Assembly: GCF_030682935.1 (NCBI RefSeq)
Contig: NZ_JAUXNA010000140.1
Span: forward strand, 1-54,463
Length of the DNA: 54,463 bases
Origin: Polaromonas sp.
Lineage (GTDB): Bacteria > Pseudomonadota > Gammaproteobacteria > Burkholderiales > Burkholderiaceae_C
Reading direction: 5' to 3'
Below, in pieces: positions 44,668-52,573 of the stretch; position 1 is the stretch's first letter, and every line of letters starts with the position of its first letter. A model generated the notes under the pieces. The model ran no database searches, had not been told where the DNA came from, and worked only from the letters and a program-made list of their open reading frames with translations. Made by a program: the position numbers and the translations under genes.

Positions 44668-45215
44668 GCTACACCTGTTCCTGCCGCCGCCGCCAACTGC
44701 TGGGCCTGGCCGCGCTCGCCTCGCTGGGGGCACTGGGCGGCCTGGCCGCTTGCGGTGACCGGCCCGGCGATGCCCGGGCGCTGGCGCCGGTGGAGATCGG
44801 CGCGGCCACCTCGTGCGAGCTCGACGGCATGCTGCTGGCCGACTACCCCGGCCCCAAGGCGCAGATCCACTACGCCGGCGCTGCCGCGCCGGTGTTCTTT
44901 TGCGACACGGTGGAATTGTTCAACATGCTGCTGCGGCCCGAGCAGGTGCGCAAGGTGCTGGCGGTGTACGTGCAGGACATGGGCCAGGCCGACTGGGAGC
45001 AGCCGCGCGGCCACTGGATCGACGCCAGGACCGCCGTCTATGTGCCGGGCAGCAAGCGCCACGGCTCGATGGGGCCCACCATTGCGAGCTTTGCGCAGGA
45101 AGCCGACGCCGCCAGGTTTGCCGTCGAGTACGGCGGCAAGGTGCGGCGCTTTGCAGACATCAGGCCCGACATGGTCGACCTGAGCGGCGGCGCACTGCAC
45201 GACTCGCGGATGTAA
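44664..45215 (+). CDS. nosL: NosL, lipoprotein copper chaperone
   Basis: This 183-residue lipoprotein has an RRR-containing signal (SCRRRQLLGLAALASLG) with lipobox LAAC (Cys30) and the NosL domain: TSCELDGMLLADYPGPKAQI, then VFFCDTVELFNML and WIDARTAVYVPGSKRHGSMG. NosL binds Cu(I) for CuZ assembly. Its metal motif here is C51-x-x-D54-G-M56, with Asp where the second paralogue has Cys. Translational coupling to nosY is shown by ATGA. Confidence 0.93.
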   Translation: MSYTCSCRRRQLLGLAALASLGALGGLAACGDRPGDARALAPVEIGAATSCELDGMLLADYPGPKAQIHYAGAAAPVFFCDTVELFNMLLRPEQVRKVLAVYVQDMGQADWEQPRGHWIDARTAVYVPGSKRHGSMGPTIASFAQEADAARFAVEYGGKVRRFADIRPDMVDLSGGALHDSRM

Positions 45216-45222
45216 GCGCGCC

Positions 45223-45843
45223 ATGGAACTGCCCTGCCGGCACACCTCACCGCAGGTGCTGCGCGCGCTGGTGTTCGGCGCCATCGCCCTGGCGCTGTGG
45301 GTGGTGCCGACCGTGCAGCAAGCGCTGGCGCCCGCCGCATCTCCGGCTCTGGCGCCCGATGTCTGCGTGGTCGCGCCGCCGACGCCGTACGACCCGGCAT
45401 TGGGTCAGCCGCTGGCCGCGCCGCGCGCCGTGCCTGCCGATGCGCGCTGCCCGGTCTGCGGCATGTATCCGGCGCGCTCGCCCGACTGGGCCGCGCAGGT
45501 GATCTTTGCCCATGGCGATGCCCAGTTTTTCGACTCGCCCCTGAGCCTGTTCATGTACTTGCAGGACGTGGGCCGCTACACCCGCGGCCATCGCGCGGAC
45601 GAGATCGTCGCCAGCTATGTCACGGATGTCGACAGCGGACGCTGGATTTCTGCCAGCAGTGCCATTTATGTTCACGGCTCGTCGGCCATGGGACCCATGC
45701 GAGCGGGCAATCTACCCGCATTCGCCGAAGCCGTTGCGGCACAGCGCTTTGCGAGCGCGCGCGGCGGGGTGCTGCTGCGCGCCTCCGACATCGGCCCCGA
45801 CTTGCTGCAGCGCCTCAGTGGTGGGATCTCTCACAGGCATTGA
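45223..45843 (+). CDS. Second NosL-like protein (CxxCGM type)
   Basis: This 206-residue NosL-family paralogue starts 7 bp after nosL. It has an N-terminal membrane anchor (LVFGAIALALWVVPTVQQAL) instead of a lipobox, then CPVCGMYPARSPDWAAQVIF (Cys76, Cys79, Met81), FDSPLSLFMYLQDVGRYTRG and IYVHGSSAMGPMRAGNLPAF. A second copper chaperone with a different ligand set, possibly for the CuA site or a distinct copper donor, is suggested by the context. The function is inferred. Confidence 0.87.
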   Translation: MELPCRHTSPQVLRALVFGAIALALWVVPTVQQALAPAASPALAPDVCVVAPPTPYDPALGQPLAAPRAVPADARCPVCGMYPARSPDWAAQVIFAHGDAQFFDSPLSLFMYLQDVGRYTRGHRADEIVASYVTDVDSGRWISASSAIYVHGSSAMGPMRAGNLPAFAEAVAAQRFASARGGVLLRASDIGPDLLQRLSGGISHRH

Positions 45844-45937
45844 GCCGCACGGGTGCATGACCCGGCTGCAAGTGATGCCCGCGTCCCCGCCAAAGCATCC
45901 TCGCATCGACGCGCAGCCTGCGGGGCCGGGTCGTGCA

Positions 45938-46606
45938 TCAGCGGCAGGCTTGCAGCGTCTTGTCTGCAAGCTGCGGTTTGAGCGCTTCGAGTTGGGCCTT
46001 CAGTGCGGCATCGACCGAGGGCAGTCTGAGCATCTGGCCGTTCACTTCGGGCAGCTCCAGCACCACCCTGGCGGTGCGCACGCCGCGCTGGGCGACTTTG
46101 GTCAACTCACTTTCAGCGTCGTCCCGGCTGCTAAAGTGGCCCAGTGACAGGCCGGGCCTGAGCGCCGGATTGATCAGCGGCCCGACCGACAGGCCCAGCT
46201 GGCGCAACTCGCTGCGTTTTTTGGCCAAAGATTCTTCGCTGCTGTATTTGCCCATATAGACAATCCAGCGCTCCGGCGCCTGGCTGCTTTCAAGCGCCCA
46301 GCTGCCTGCGGGCAGGCTGCTTTGCAGGCGGGGGCGCAGTGCCTCGGCCTGCTCATCGGTAAAAAGGCCGGCCTGCAGGCATTCGGTGGGGGCGGGGCGC
46401 ACCGCTGCAGAAGGCGGGTTGCCCTGCGCTTGCCCGGCTTCGTTGGCACTCAGCAGGCGCATGGCTTCGGGCCGGATCTGCTGCGCCAGGCGCTGCGGCT
46501 CCGACAGGGTGGCCGGGGCAAAACCGTAGGCCGCCAGCAGGCCTTGCGTCCAGGCCCAGTAGCCGGCGTTGGCCAGCAGCAGCGCCAGCACCAGCAGCCT
46601 CAGCAT
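45938..46606 (-). CDS. SPOR-domain-like protein
   Basis: This 222-residue protein has an N-terminal membrane segment (LVLALLLANAGYWAWTQGLL) and a C-terminal region similar to SPOR (peptidoglycan-binding) repeats: WIVYMGKYSSEESLAKKRSE and GHFSSRDDAESELTKV. It lies directly downstream of birA, overlapping it by 7 bp, as is common in betaproteobacteria. In many relatives, type III pantothenate kinase (coaX) lies between them, but no coaX is seen here. Confidence 0.8.
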   Translation of the reverse strand: MLRLLVLALLLANAGYWAWTQGLLAAYGFAPATLSEPQRLAQQIRPEAMRLLSANEAGQAQGNPPSAAVRPAPTECLQAGLFTDEQAEALRPRLQSSLPAGSWALESSQAPERWIVYMGKYSSEESLAKKRSELRQLGLSVGPLINPALRPGLSLGHFSSRDDAESELTKVAQRGVRTARVVLELPEVNGQMLRLPSVDAALKAQLEALKPQLADKTLQACR

Positions 46607-47487
46607 GGAGGCGCTGCCGTGGTGGCTGAAACGGGCCGCACGCTGACTTCGGAGCTGGTGATTTCTTTCATGCCAGCCGCAGTATGCACCAGCAGGGCGC
46701 CGTTTTCGCCGACGCCATGGGCAGTGCCCTGGGTGCCGTCCGACAGCTGCACGGCCCGGCCTGCGAGCACATCGCGCGCGGCAAAGCGCGCCTGAAACGG
46801 GGCAAAACCAAAGTGCTCGAAGGCCTGCACGGCCTGCACCAGCGGCGGCAGCACGCGCAGCAGCGTGGCGGCCGCGTCAAGCTCGGGGTGCAAGTCCTGC
46901 AGGCAGCCCGGCGGGATGGCGGCCATGGCGGGCGTCGCTTCCGAAGGCGCGGGAAGCTCAAGCGCCCGGATGTTGATGCCGACACCGATCACCACATAGC
47001 GCAGGCCTTCCCAGCTGGCGGTTTCCACCAGAATGCCGGCCAGCTTGCGCTCGCCGCCCTCGCCGTCCTTGGCGCTGGCCGGCCCGCACAGCCACAGGTC
47101 GTTGGGCCATTTCAGGCCAATCCGGGTCGGGCCGGTGTTGAGGGGGGCCAGGCTTTCGGCCAGGCTGATGCCCACCACCAGCGACAGGCCCGCCCAGTCG
47201 GCGGGCTGCAGGCACAGGCCCAGCGAAAACGTCAGGCTGTCCCCGCGCCGGCTTTGCCAGCTGCGGCCCAGCCGGCCGCGCCCGGCGCTTTGCTGCTCGG
47301 CCACCAGCAGCAGCGGCTCGGGCTGGGGCTGCGCGCTGGCGCTGCCCCTGAAGCGCCGCATCAGCTCGCTGTTGCTGGAGTCGACCTCGGGCAGCACCTC
47401 GACCGTGAAACCGGGCAGGGCGGGCGCCAGGGCCTCCCAGACGGCTTCGGCGGGCCAGCGGATGGGGGATGTCAGGGAATTGGTCAC
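46600..47487 (-). CDS. birA: Biotin--[acetyl-CoA-carboxylase] ligase
   Basis: This 295-residue enzyme attaches biotin to BCCP of acetyl-CoA carboxylase. Motifs are EQQSAGRGRLGRSWQS (biotinyl-AMP loop), GLKWPNDLW and KLAGILVETAS, followed by a C-terminal domain with VGENGALLVHT. There is no N-terminal HTH, so this is the monofunctional type and does not repress biotin genes. A GTG at 47487 (VTNSLTSPIRWPAEAVW) is the probable start; the open frame extends upstream without similarity. Confidence 0.93.
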   Translation of the reverse strand: MTNSLTSPIRWPAEAVWEALAPALPGFTVEVLPEVDSSNSELMRRFRGSASAQPQPEPLLLVAEQQSAGRGRLGRSWQSRRGDSLTFSLGLCLQPADWAGLSLVVGISLAESLAPLNTGPTRIGLKWPNDLWLCGPASAKDGEGGERKLAGILVETASWEGLRYVVIGVGINIRALELPAPSEATPAMAAIPPGCLQDLHPELDAAATLLRVLPPLVQAVQAFEHFGFAPFQARFAARDVLAGRAVQLSDGTQGTAHGVGENGALLVHTAAGMKEITSSEVSVRPVSATTAAPPC

Positions 47488-47509
47488 GGGCGGGCGCTGG
47501 GTGTCGGGC

Positions 47510-48043
47510 TCAAGCCTTGGGGCTTTGTTTCTTGCCGGACTTCTTTTTGTCCTTGGGCGCCAGCAGCGTGCCCCGGCAGTTTGGGGCGCCGCACCAGCAG
47601 GGGTAGTCGGCCAGCAACTTGGGGGTGTATTTGGCGTCAATGATCAGGCCGTAGTCGTAAAACAGCTCTTCGCCCGCCTTGATGTTGCGCAGCGCCTTGA
47701 TGAAAACGCGCCCGCCGTCCTCGTCGGCTTCGCAGTTGGGGGCGCAGCTGTGGTTGATCCAGCGCGATGAATTGCCGCCCACCTTGGCATCGATCACATG
47801 GTCTTCGTCGATGTGAAAGTAAAACGTGTGGTTGGGATTCGCCGGGTCGTGCGGGTGGCGGCGCAGCGCGTCTAGCCAGCTGATGACCTCGCCCACATAT
47901 TCAATCAGCGTCTCGCCTTCGGCCAGGTCCTGCAGGGCAAACACGCCCTTGCCGTGCACGCCTGACAGGCGGGTTTGAATGCGCCGGCCATCGCTGCCCG
48001 GCGCGGTCGGTGAAGGGGCTGCAGAGGCCTTGATTTTTGACAC
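47510..48043 (-). CDS. SET domain protein with post-SET motif (putative lysine methyltransferase)
   Basis: This 177-residue protein is a near-minimal SET methyltransferase: SGVHGKGVFALQDLAEGE, then NHSC...NC (97-104), GEELFYDYG (124-132) and the post-SET CWCGAPNC (149-156). It ends in a Lys-rich tail. SET enzymes use SAM to methylate protein lysines, chiefly histones in eukaryotes, with rare bacterial members such as chlamydial NUE. Start is GTG 48043. It diverges from topB across 207 bp, so the two share a promoter region. Its substrate is unknown; TopB's Lys/Ala-rich tail is a candidate. Confidence 0.9.
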   Translation of the reverse strand: MSKIKASAAPSPTAPGSDGRRIQTRLSGVHGKGVFALQDLAEGETLIEYVGEVISWLDALRRHPHDPANPNHTFYFHIDEDHVIDAKVGGNSSRWINHSCAPNCEADEDGGRVFIKALRNIKAGEELFYDYGLIIDAKYTPKLLADYPCWCGAPNCRGTLLAPKDKKKSGKKQSPKA

Positions 48044-48250
48044 GGCGTTTTTTTTGGTATGGTTAATTCATGCAGGTGCGCGTGGGCGGGCATGCGCACC
48101 CGCGAGCGCTTGCGCGCGAGAAGTTGTATTGTAGTGAGGCGCCCGGAGCGCCCCCGGTAGGGATTTATCAGCGTGCCCGATGAAAAAATCGTGGCTACGG
48201 AGAGCGGGGAAATTTTCCCCGCTGGTGTAGAAAAATTTGAAGAAGTACTT

Positions 48251-51223
48251 ATGAAAACTCTGGTCATTGCAGAAAAGCCTTCGGTGGCACAAGACATTGT
48301 GCGTGCCATCACGCCCACGGCGGGCAAGTTTGAAAAGCACGACGAGTACTTTGAAAGCGACGACTGGATCGTCACCTCGGCGGTCGGCCACCTGGTCGAA
48401 ATCCAGGCGCCCGAAGAGTTTGACGTGAAACGCGGCAAGTGGAGCTTTGCCAACCTGCCGGTGATTCCGCCTTACTTTGACCTCAAACCGATGGACAAAA
48501 CCAAGACGCGGCTGAACGCCATCGTCAAGCTGACCAAGCGCAAGGACATTGGCGCCATCGTCAATGCCTGCGATGCGGGCCGCGAAGGCGAGCTGATTTT
48601 CCGGCTGATCCAGCAGTACGCCAAGAGCAAACACCCGGTCCAGCGGCTGTGGCTGCAGTCGATGACGCCGGCCGCGATTCGCGACGGCTTTGCCTCGCTG
48701 CGCAGCGACGCGCAGATGCAGCCGCTGGCCGACGCGGCGCGCTGCCGCTCGGAAGCCGACTGGCTGGTCGGCATCAACGGCACGCGGGCCATGACGGCCT
48801 TCAATTCGCGCGACGGCGGTTTCTTTCTGACGACCGTGGGCCGGGTGCAGACGCCCACGCTGTCGGTGGTGGTCGAGCGCGAAGAAAAAATCCGCAAGTT
48901 CGTCAGCCGCAACTACTGGGAAATCCACGCCACGTTTGCGGCCGAAGCCGGTGAATACAGCGCCAGGTGGTTTGACCCCAAATGGAAAAAGGCCGCGGCC
49001 AACGCCGACAATGCCGAGCCCGATGCCGAGCTCAGGGCCGACCGGGTCTGGACCGAGCCCGAGGCGCGGGCGATTGCCGATGCGGTGCGCGGCCAGAGCG
49101 CCACGGTCACCGAGGAATCCAAGCCCACCACGCAGGCCGCCGGGCTGCTGTTTGACCTGACCTCGCTGCAGCGCGAAGCCAACGGCAAGTTCGGCTTTTC
49201 GGCCAAGGCCACGCTGCAAATTGCGCAAAGCCTGTACGAGCGCCACAAGGCGCTGACCTACCCGCGTACCGATTCCCGCGCGCTGCCCGAGGACTATGTG
49301 CCGGTGGTCAAACAGACTTTTGAAATGCTGGCCGACAGCGGCATGCGGCATCTGGCGCCGCATGCGCTGACGGCGCTGCAGGGCAACTACATCAAGCCGA
49401 CCAAGCGCATTTTTGACAACGCCAAGGTCAGCGACCACTTTGCCATCATCCCCACGCTGCAGGCGCCCAGCGGCTTGAGCGAGGCCGAGCAAAAGATTTA
49501 TGACCTGGTGGTGCGCCGCTTCATGGCGGTGTTTTTCCCGAGCGCCGAGTACCTGGTCACGACCCGAATTTCACTGTCAGTCGGTCACAGCTTCAAGACC
49601 GAGGGCAAGGTGCTGGTCAAGCCGGGCTGGCTGGCGATTTACGGCAAGGAAGCGGCCGAAGAAGTGGCTGACGCCAAGGAAGGCGACAAGGGGCAAAGCC
49701 TGGTGCCCGTCAAGCCCGGCGAGCGCGTGCGCGCCGAAGCGGTGGACGCCAGGGGCCTGAAAACCCGGCCGCCGGCGCGCTACTCTGAAGCGACCTTGCT
49801 GGGCGCCATGGAAGGCGCCGGCAAAACCATTGACGACGATGAGCTGCGTGAAGCCATGCAGGAAAAAGGCCTGGGCACGCCAGCCACGCGCGCCGCCACC
49901 ATCGAGGGCCTGATCGCCGAAAAATACATGCTGCGCGAAGGCCGCGAGCTGATCCCGACGGCCAAGGCCTTTCAGCTCATGACGCTGCTGCGCGGCCTGG
50001 GCGCCGAAGACCTGTCGCGCGCCGAGCTGACGGGCGAGTGGGAATACAAGCTGGCGCAGATGGAGCAGGGCAAGCTCAGCCGGGAAACCTTCATGGCCGA
50101 GATTGCGGCCATGACCGAGCGCCTCGTCAACAAGGCCAAGGGCTACGACAAGGACTCCATTCCCGGTGACTACGCCACGCTGCAAGCGCCCTGCCCCAAT
50201 TGCGGCGGCGTCATCAAGGAAAACTACCGGCGCTACACCTGCACCGGCAAAGCAGGCGATCCCAACGACCACGGCTGCGGCTTTTCGTTTGGCAAAACCC
50301 CGGCAGGCCGGACCTTTGAAACCGCTGAAGTCGAGCAGTTTTTGCGCGACCGCAAAATCGGCCCGCTGGAGGGCTTTAGGTCCAAGGCGGGCTGGCCTTT
50401 CACCGCTGAAATGGTGATCAAGTTCGACGAGGAAACCAAGAACTACAAGCTCGAATTCGATTTTGGCGACGACAAAAATGCCGAGTCGGGCGAGATTGTG
50501 GACCTGGGCGACCAGCCATCGCTGGGCGCCTGCCCCAAGTGCGGCAGCGCCGTGGTTGAACTCGGCAAAAACTACATCTGCGAAAAGTCTGTGCCTACGC
50601 TGGCGCAGCCGACGCCGAGCTGCGACTTCAAGACCGGCCAGGTCATCCTGCAGCAGCCGATAGAGCGCGAGCAAATGGTCAGGCTGCTGGAAACCGGCAA
50701 GACCGATCTGCTCGACAAGTTCGTGTCCATGCGCACACGCCGCCCCTTCAAGGCCATGCTGGCCTGGGACAAGGCGGCGGGCAAGGTGAACTTCGAGTTT
50801 GCGCCGTCCAAGTTTCCGCCGCGCAAAACGGCGGCTGCCAAGTCGGGCACCATCAAGACGCCGTTCGGCAAAACCGTGGCCGTCAAAGCCGCCGGCGACA
50901 AGCCGGCGGCCCAAAAGGTGGCCGCCAAAAAAGCCGCGCCCAAAGCCGCAGCGGCCAAAACCGCCAAGCCCAGGGTGGCCCGCGTCAGCACCCCCGGCGC
51001 CGGTCTCAAGCCCAGCGATGCGCTGGCCGCAGTGATTGGCAGCGAGCCGGTGGCGCGCACCCAGGTGATCAAGAAACTGTGGGACTACATCAAGGCCGAG
51101 GGCCTGCAGGACGCCACCAACAAGCGCGCCATCAATGCCGATGCCAAACTGCTGGCGGTGTTTGGCAAACCGCAGGTGACGATGTTCGAGCTGGCCGGGA
51201 TTGTGGGCAAGCACCTGAGTTGA
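48251..51223 (+). CDS. topB: DNA topoisomerase III with Lys/Ala-rich linker and C-terminal SWIB domain
   Basis: This 990-residue type IA topoisomerase has Toprim motifs (AEKPSVAQDI, CDAGREGELIFRL) and active-site tyrosine Y337 in ALTYPRTDSRALP. Zinc-ribbon segments (CPNCGG, CPKCGS) follow the catalytic core. Residues of about 856-916 form a Lys/Ala-rich, histone-H1-like linker (PAAQKVAAKKAAPKAAAAK). The last 75 residues form a SWIB/MDM2 fold (GLKPSDALAAVIGSEPVART, VIKKLWDYIKAEGLQD, KLLAVFGKPQVTMFELAGIV). It relaxes negative supercoils and decatenates DNA. ATG 48251 was chosen at MKTLVIAEKPSVAQD, the conserved family start. Confidence 0.96.
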   Translation: MKTLVIAEKPSVAQDIVRAITPTAGKFEKHDEYFESDDWIVTSAVGHLVEIQAPEEFDVKRGKWSFANLPVIPPYFDLKPMDKTKTRLNAIVKLTKRKDIGAIVNACDAGREGELIFRLIQQYAKSKHPVQRLWLQSMTPAAIRDGFASLRSDAQMQPLADAARCRSEADWLVGINGTRAMTAFNSRDGGFFLTTVGRVQTPTLSVVVEREEKIRKFVSRNYWEIHATFAAEAGEYSARWFDPKWKKAAANADNAEPDAELRADRVWTEPEARAIADAVRGQSATVTEESKPTTQAAGLLFDLTSLQREANGKFGFSAKATLQIAQSLYERHKALTYPRTDSRALPEDYVPVVKQTFEMLADSGMRHLAPHALTALQGNYIKPTKRIFDNAKVSDHFAIIPTLQAPSGLSEAEQKIYDLVVRRFMAVFFPSAEYLVTTRISLSVGHSFKTEGKVLVKPGWLAIYGKEAAEEVADAKEGDKGQSLVPVKPGERVRAEAVDARGLKTRPPARYSEATLLGAMEGAGKTIDDDELREAMQEKGLGTPATRAATIEGLIAEKYMLREGRELIPTAKAFQLMTLLRGLGAEDLSRAELTGEWEYKLAQMEQGKLSRETFMAEIAAMTERLVNKAKGYDKDSIPGDYATLQAPCPNCGGVIKENYRRYTCTGKAGDPNDHGCGFSFGKTPAGRTFETAEVEQFLRDRKIGPLEGFRSKAGWPFTAEMVIKFDEETKNYKLEFDFGDDKNAESGEIVDLGDQPSLGACPKCGSAVVELGKNYICEKSVPTLAQPTPSCDFKTGQVILQQPIEREQMVRLLETGKTDLLDKFVSMRTRRPFKAMLAWDKAAGKVNFEFAPSKFPPRKTAAAKSGTIKTPFGKTVAVKAAGDKPAAQKVAAKKAAPKAAAAKTAKPRVARVSTPGAGLKPSDALAAVIGSEPVARTQVIKKLWDYIKAEGLQDATNKRAINADAKLLAVFGKPQVTMFELAGIVGKHLS

Positions 51224-51269
51224 GTTCAGGTGAGGGCGGCCCGCCTGCCGTCTGGGTCAATCACGGGCG

Positions 51270-51331
51270 AAAACAGCTATTGATAATGTAGCTGCCGGTG
51301 CCCGTACTGTATGCGCTAAAGGCGTTTTTTG
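51270..51331 (-). repeat. Dispersed intergenic element, copy 8 (inverted)
   Basis: Read on the minus strand, AAAAACGCCTTTAGCGC, a variable middle and AGCTACATTATCAATAGCTG match the element in the opposite orientation to the other seven copies. Confidence 0.78.
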
Positions 51332-51369
51332 TTCTTATTTTGCTAACTAATCAGCATCCCCGATTTTCT

Positions 51370-51528
51370 CCTTCCCCCTCTGGGGGAAGGTTGGGATGGG
51401 GGGCTCTTGGCAGCGCTCATAAAAGCCAGTAGCCCAAGGACTATTTCCAGAGTCCTCCACGAATCAAACAGCGGCTACCCGGCCACTTCCGCTAGCCCCC
51501 ATCCCCGCCTTCCCCCAGAGGGGGAAGG
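51370..51528. repeat. Pair of near-identical GC-rich inverted arms (genomic repeat)
   Basis: The left arm (51370-51405) starts CCTTCCCCCTCTGGGGGAAG and ends GGATGGGGGGCT. The right arm (51494-51528) starts AGCCCCCATCCCC and ends CCAGAGGGGGAAGG. They are inverted with few differences, and each arm is itself a short palindrome (CTTCCCCC/GGGGGAAG). This is a common dispersed bacterial repeat type and can fold as a cruciform. Confidence 0.85.
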
Positions 51529-51552
51529 TGCCATGCGGACTCGGGACCCGGT

Positions 51553-52380
51553 TCAGGATGCCAGCAGCGGCAGCGTTGGCTGGCGGCGGTTCTGGGTATC
51601 TTTGGCGGCGGCCACGGCCTGCAGAAAATCCTGCAGCACGGCGCCGTCGTCAATCGTGTCCGAGCCCGCCTGGTGGAACTCCGGGTGCCACTGCAGCGCG
51701 GCGATATAGCTTTTGGACCGGTCTTTGCGGCGTATCGCTTCCACAATGCCGTCCGTCACGCTATGGGCCTCGGCTTCGAACTCGGGCGACAGGTCCTTGA
51801 TTCCCTGGTGGTGAATGCTGTTGACGCGCACCCGTTCCACGCCGGGGTAGAGCGCCGACAGCCGCGAGCCCTGCACGATGTCGACGCTGTGAAAATTCAG
51901 GTCGTAGGTGCTGGCGTCGCGGTGGATAAAAGAGTCGGGCACCTGCGTCTCGATGTCCTGGTAGAGCGTGCCGCCAAAGGCCACATTGAGCAGCTGCAGG
52001 CCGCGGCAGACGCCAAACACCGGTTTGCCGACGGCCTCGAACGCGGCGACCAGCGCCTTGTCATAGTCGTCGCGCAGGTGGTCGCCCGACCATTGTTCTT
52101 TCAACGGCGTTTCGCCGTAGCTGCCGGGCCAGACATCGGCCCCGCCATGCAGCACCAGGCCGTCCAGCCACTGCGCGTAGTGCGCGTAGGTCACGTCGCC
52201 GCGCTGCGTGCTGCCGGTCGGGCAGGGCACCATGACCACCATGGCGCCCGAGGACATGAGCCAGTGCGCAATCGACTGCTCGACGTACTGCAGCGTTTTT
52301 CCGGTGAACAGGGAACGCGCCGGGTCGGCGTGTGAAAAGCAGGCGGAAAGCCCGATCTTGAGGCGGCTGGCAGCTGGCAT
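51553..52380 (-). CDS. Gamma-glutamyl-gamma-aminobutyrate hydrolase family (PuuD-like) class I GATase
   Basis: This 275-residue hydrolase of the class I glutamine amidotransferase fold has nucleophile motif GVCRGLQLLN, a DGLVLHGGADVWP glycine-rich oxyanion segment and the catalytic His-Glu in LQWHPEFH. PuuD hydrolyses gamma-glutamyl-GABA in putrescine catabolism; the family is broad and the true substrate here is unknown. The start at 52380 (MPAASRLKIGLSACF) fits the family start. It is downstream of the sensor kinase gene on the same strand. Confidence 0.9.
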   Translation of the reverse strand: MPAASRLKIGLSACFSHADPARSLFTGKTLQYVEQSIAHWLMSSGAMVVMVPCPTGSTQRGDVTYAHYAQWLDGLVLHGGADVWPGSYGETPLKEQWSGDHLRDDYDKALVAAFEAVGKPVFGVCRGLQLLNVAFGGTLYQDIETQVPDSFIHRDASTYDLNFHSVDIVQGSRLSALYPGVERVRVNSIHHQGIKDLSPEFEAEAHSVTDGIVEAIRRKDRSKSYIAALQWHPEFHQAGSDTIDDGAVLQDFLQAVAAAKDTQNRRQPTLPLLAS

Positions 52381-52573
52381 GGTGCTCCTTCGCGGCTGGC
52401 GTGTTCAGGTTTGATTACCGGCAAGGGTCTTGCAAAAGAGTGGGGGCGCCCATTCGGTCAAGCCCATCGCATCGCTGCAGCTTGCACAGAGTGTGCACCT
52501 GTGCGTGCGTGCCGGGTATAGGACGGCGCCGCCTTGTCGTGCCGCTTGTGGTGCAGACCGGCGGGCGCAACCA

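Larger units (their letters stand above)
51224..51552. other. Intergenic region, 329 bp, filled by two repeats
   Basis: No gene is seen. It contains an inverted copy of the dispersed element (51270-51331) and a 35-36-bp inverted repeat with 88 bp between arms (51370-51405 and 51494-51528). It separates the convergent topB and glutamine-amidotransferase genes. Confidence 0.75.

Noticed and set aside
49577-51214. A 545-codon open frame opposite topB
   Set aside because: It lies fully inside the topB Toprim/SWIB coding region and shows Gly/Ala/Leu/His bias typical of an antisense shadow.
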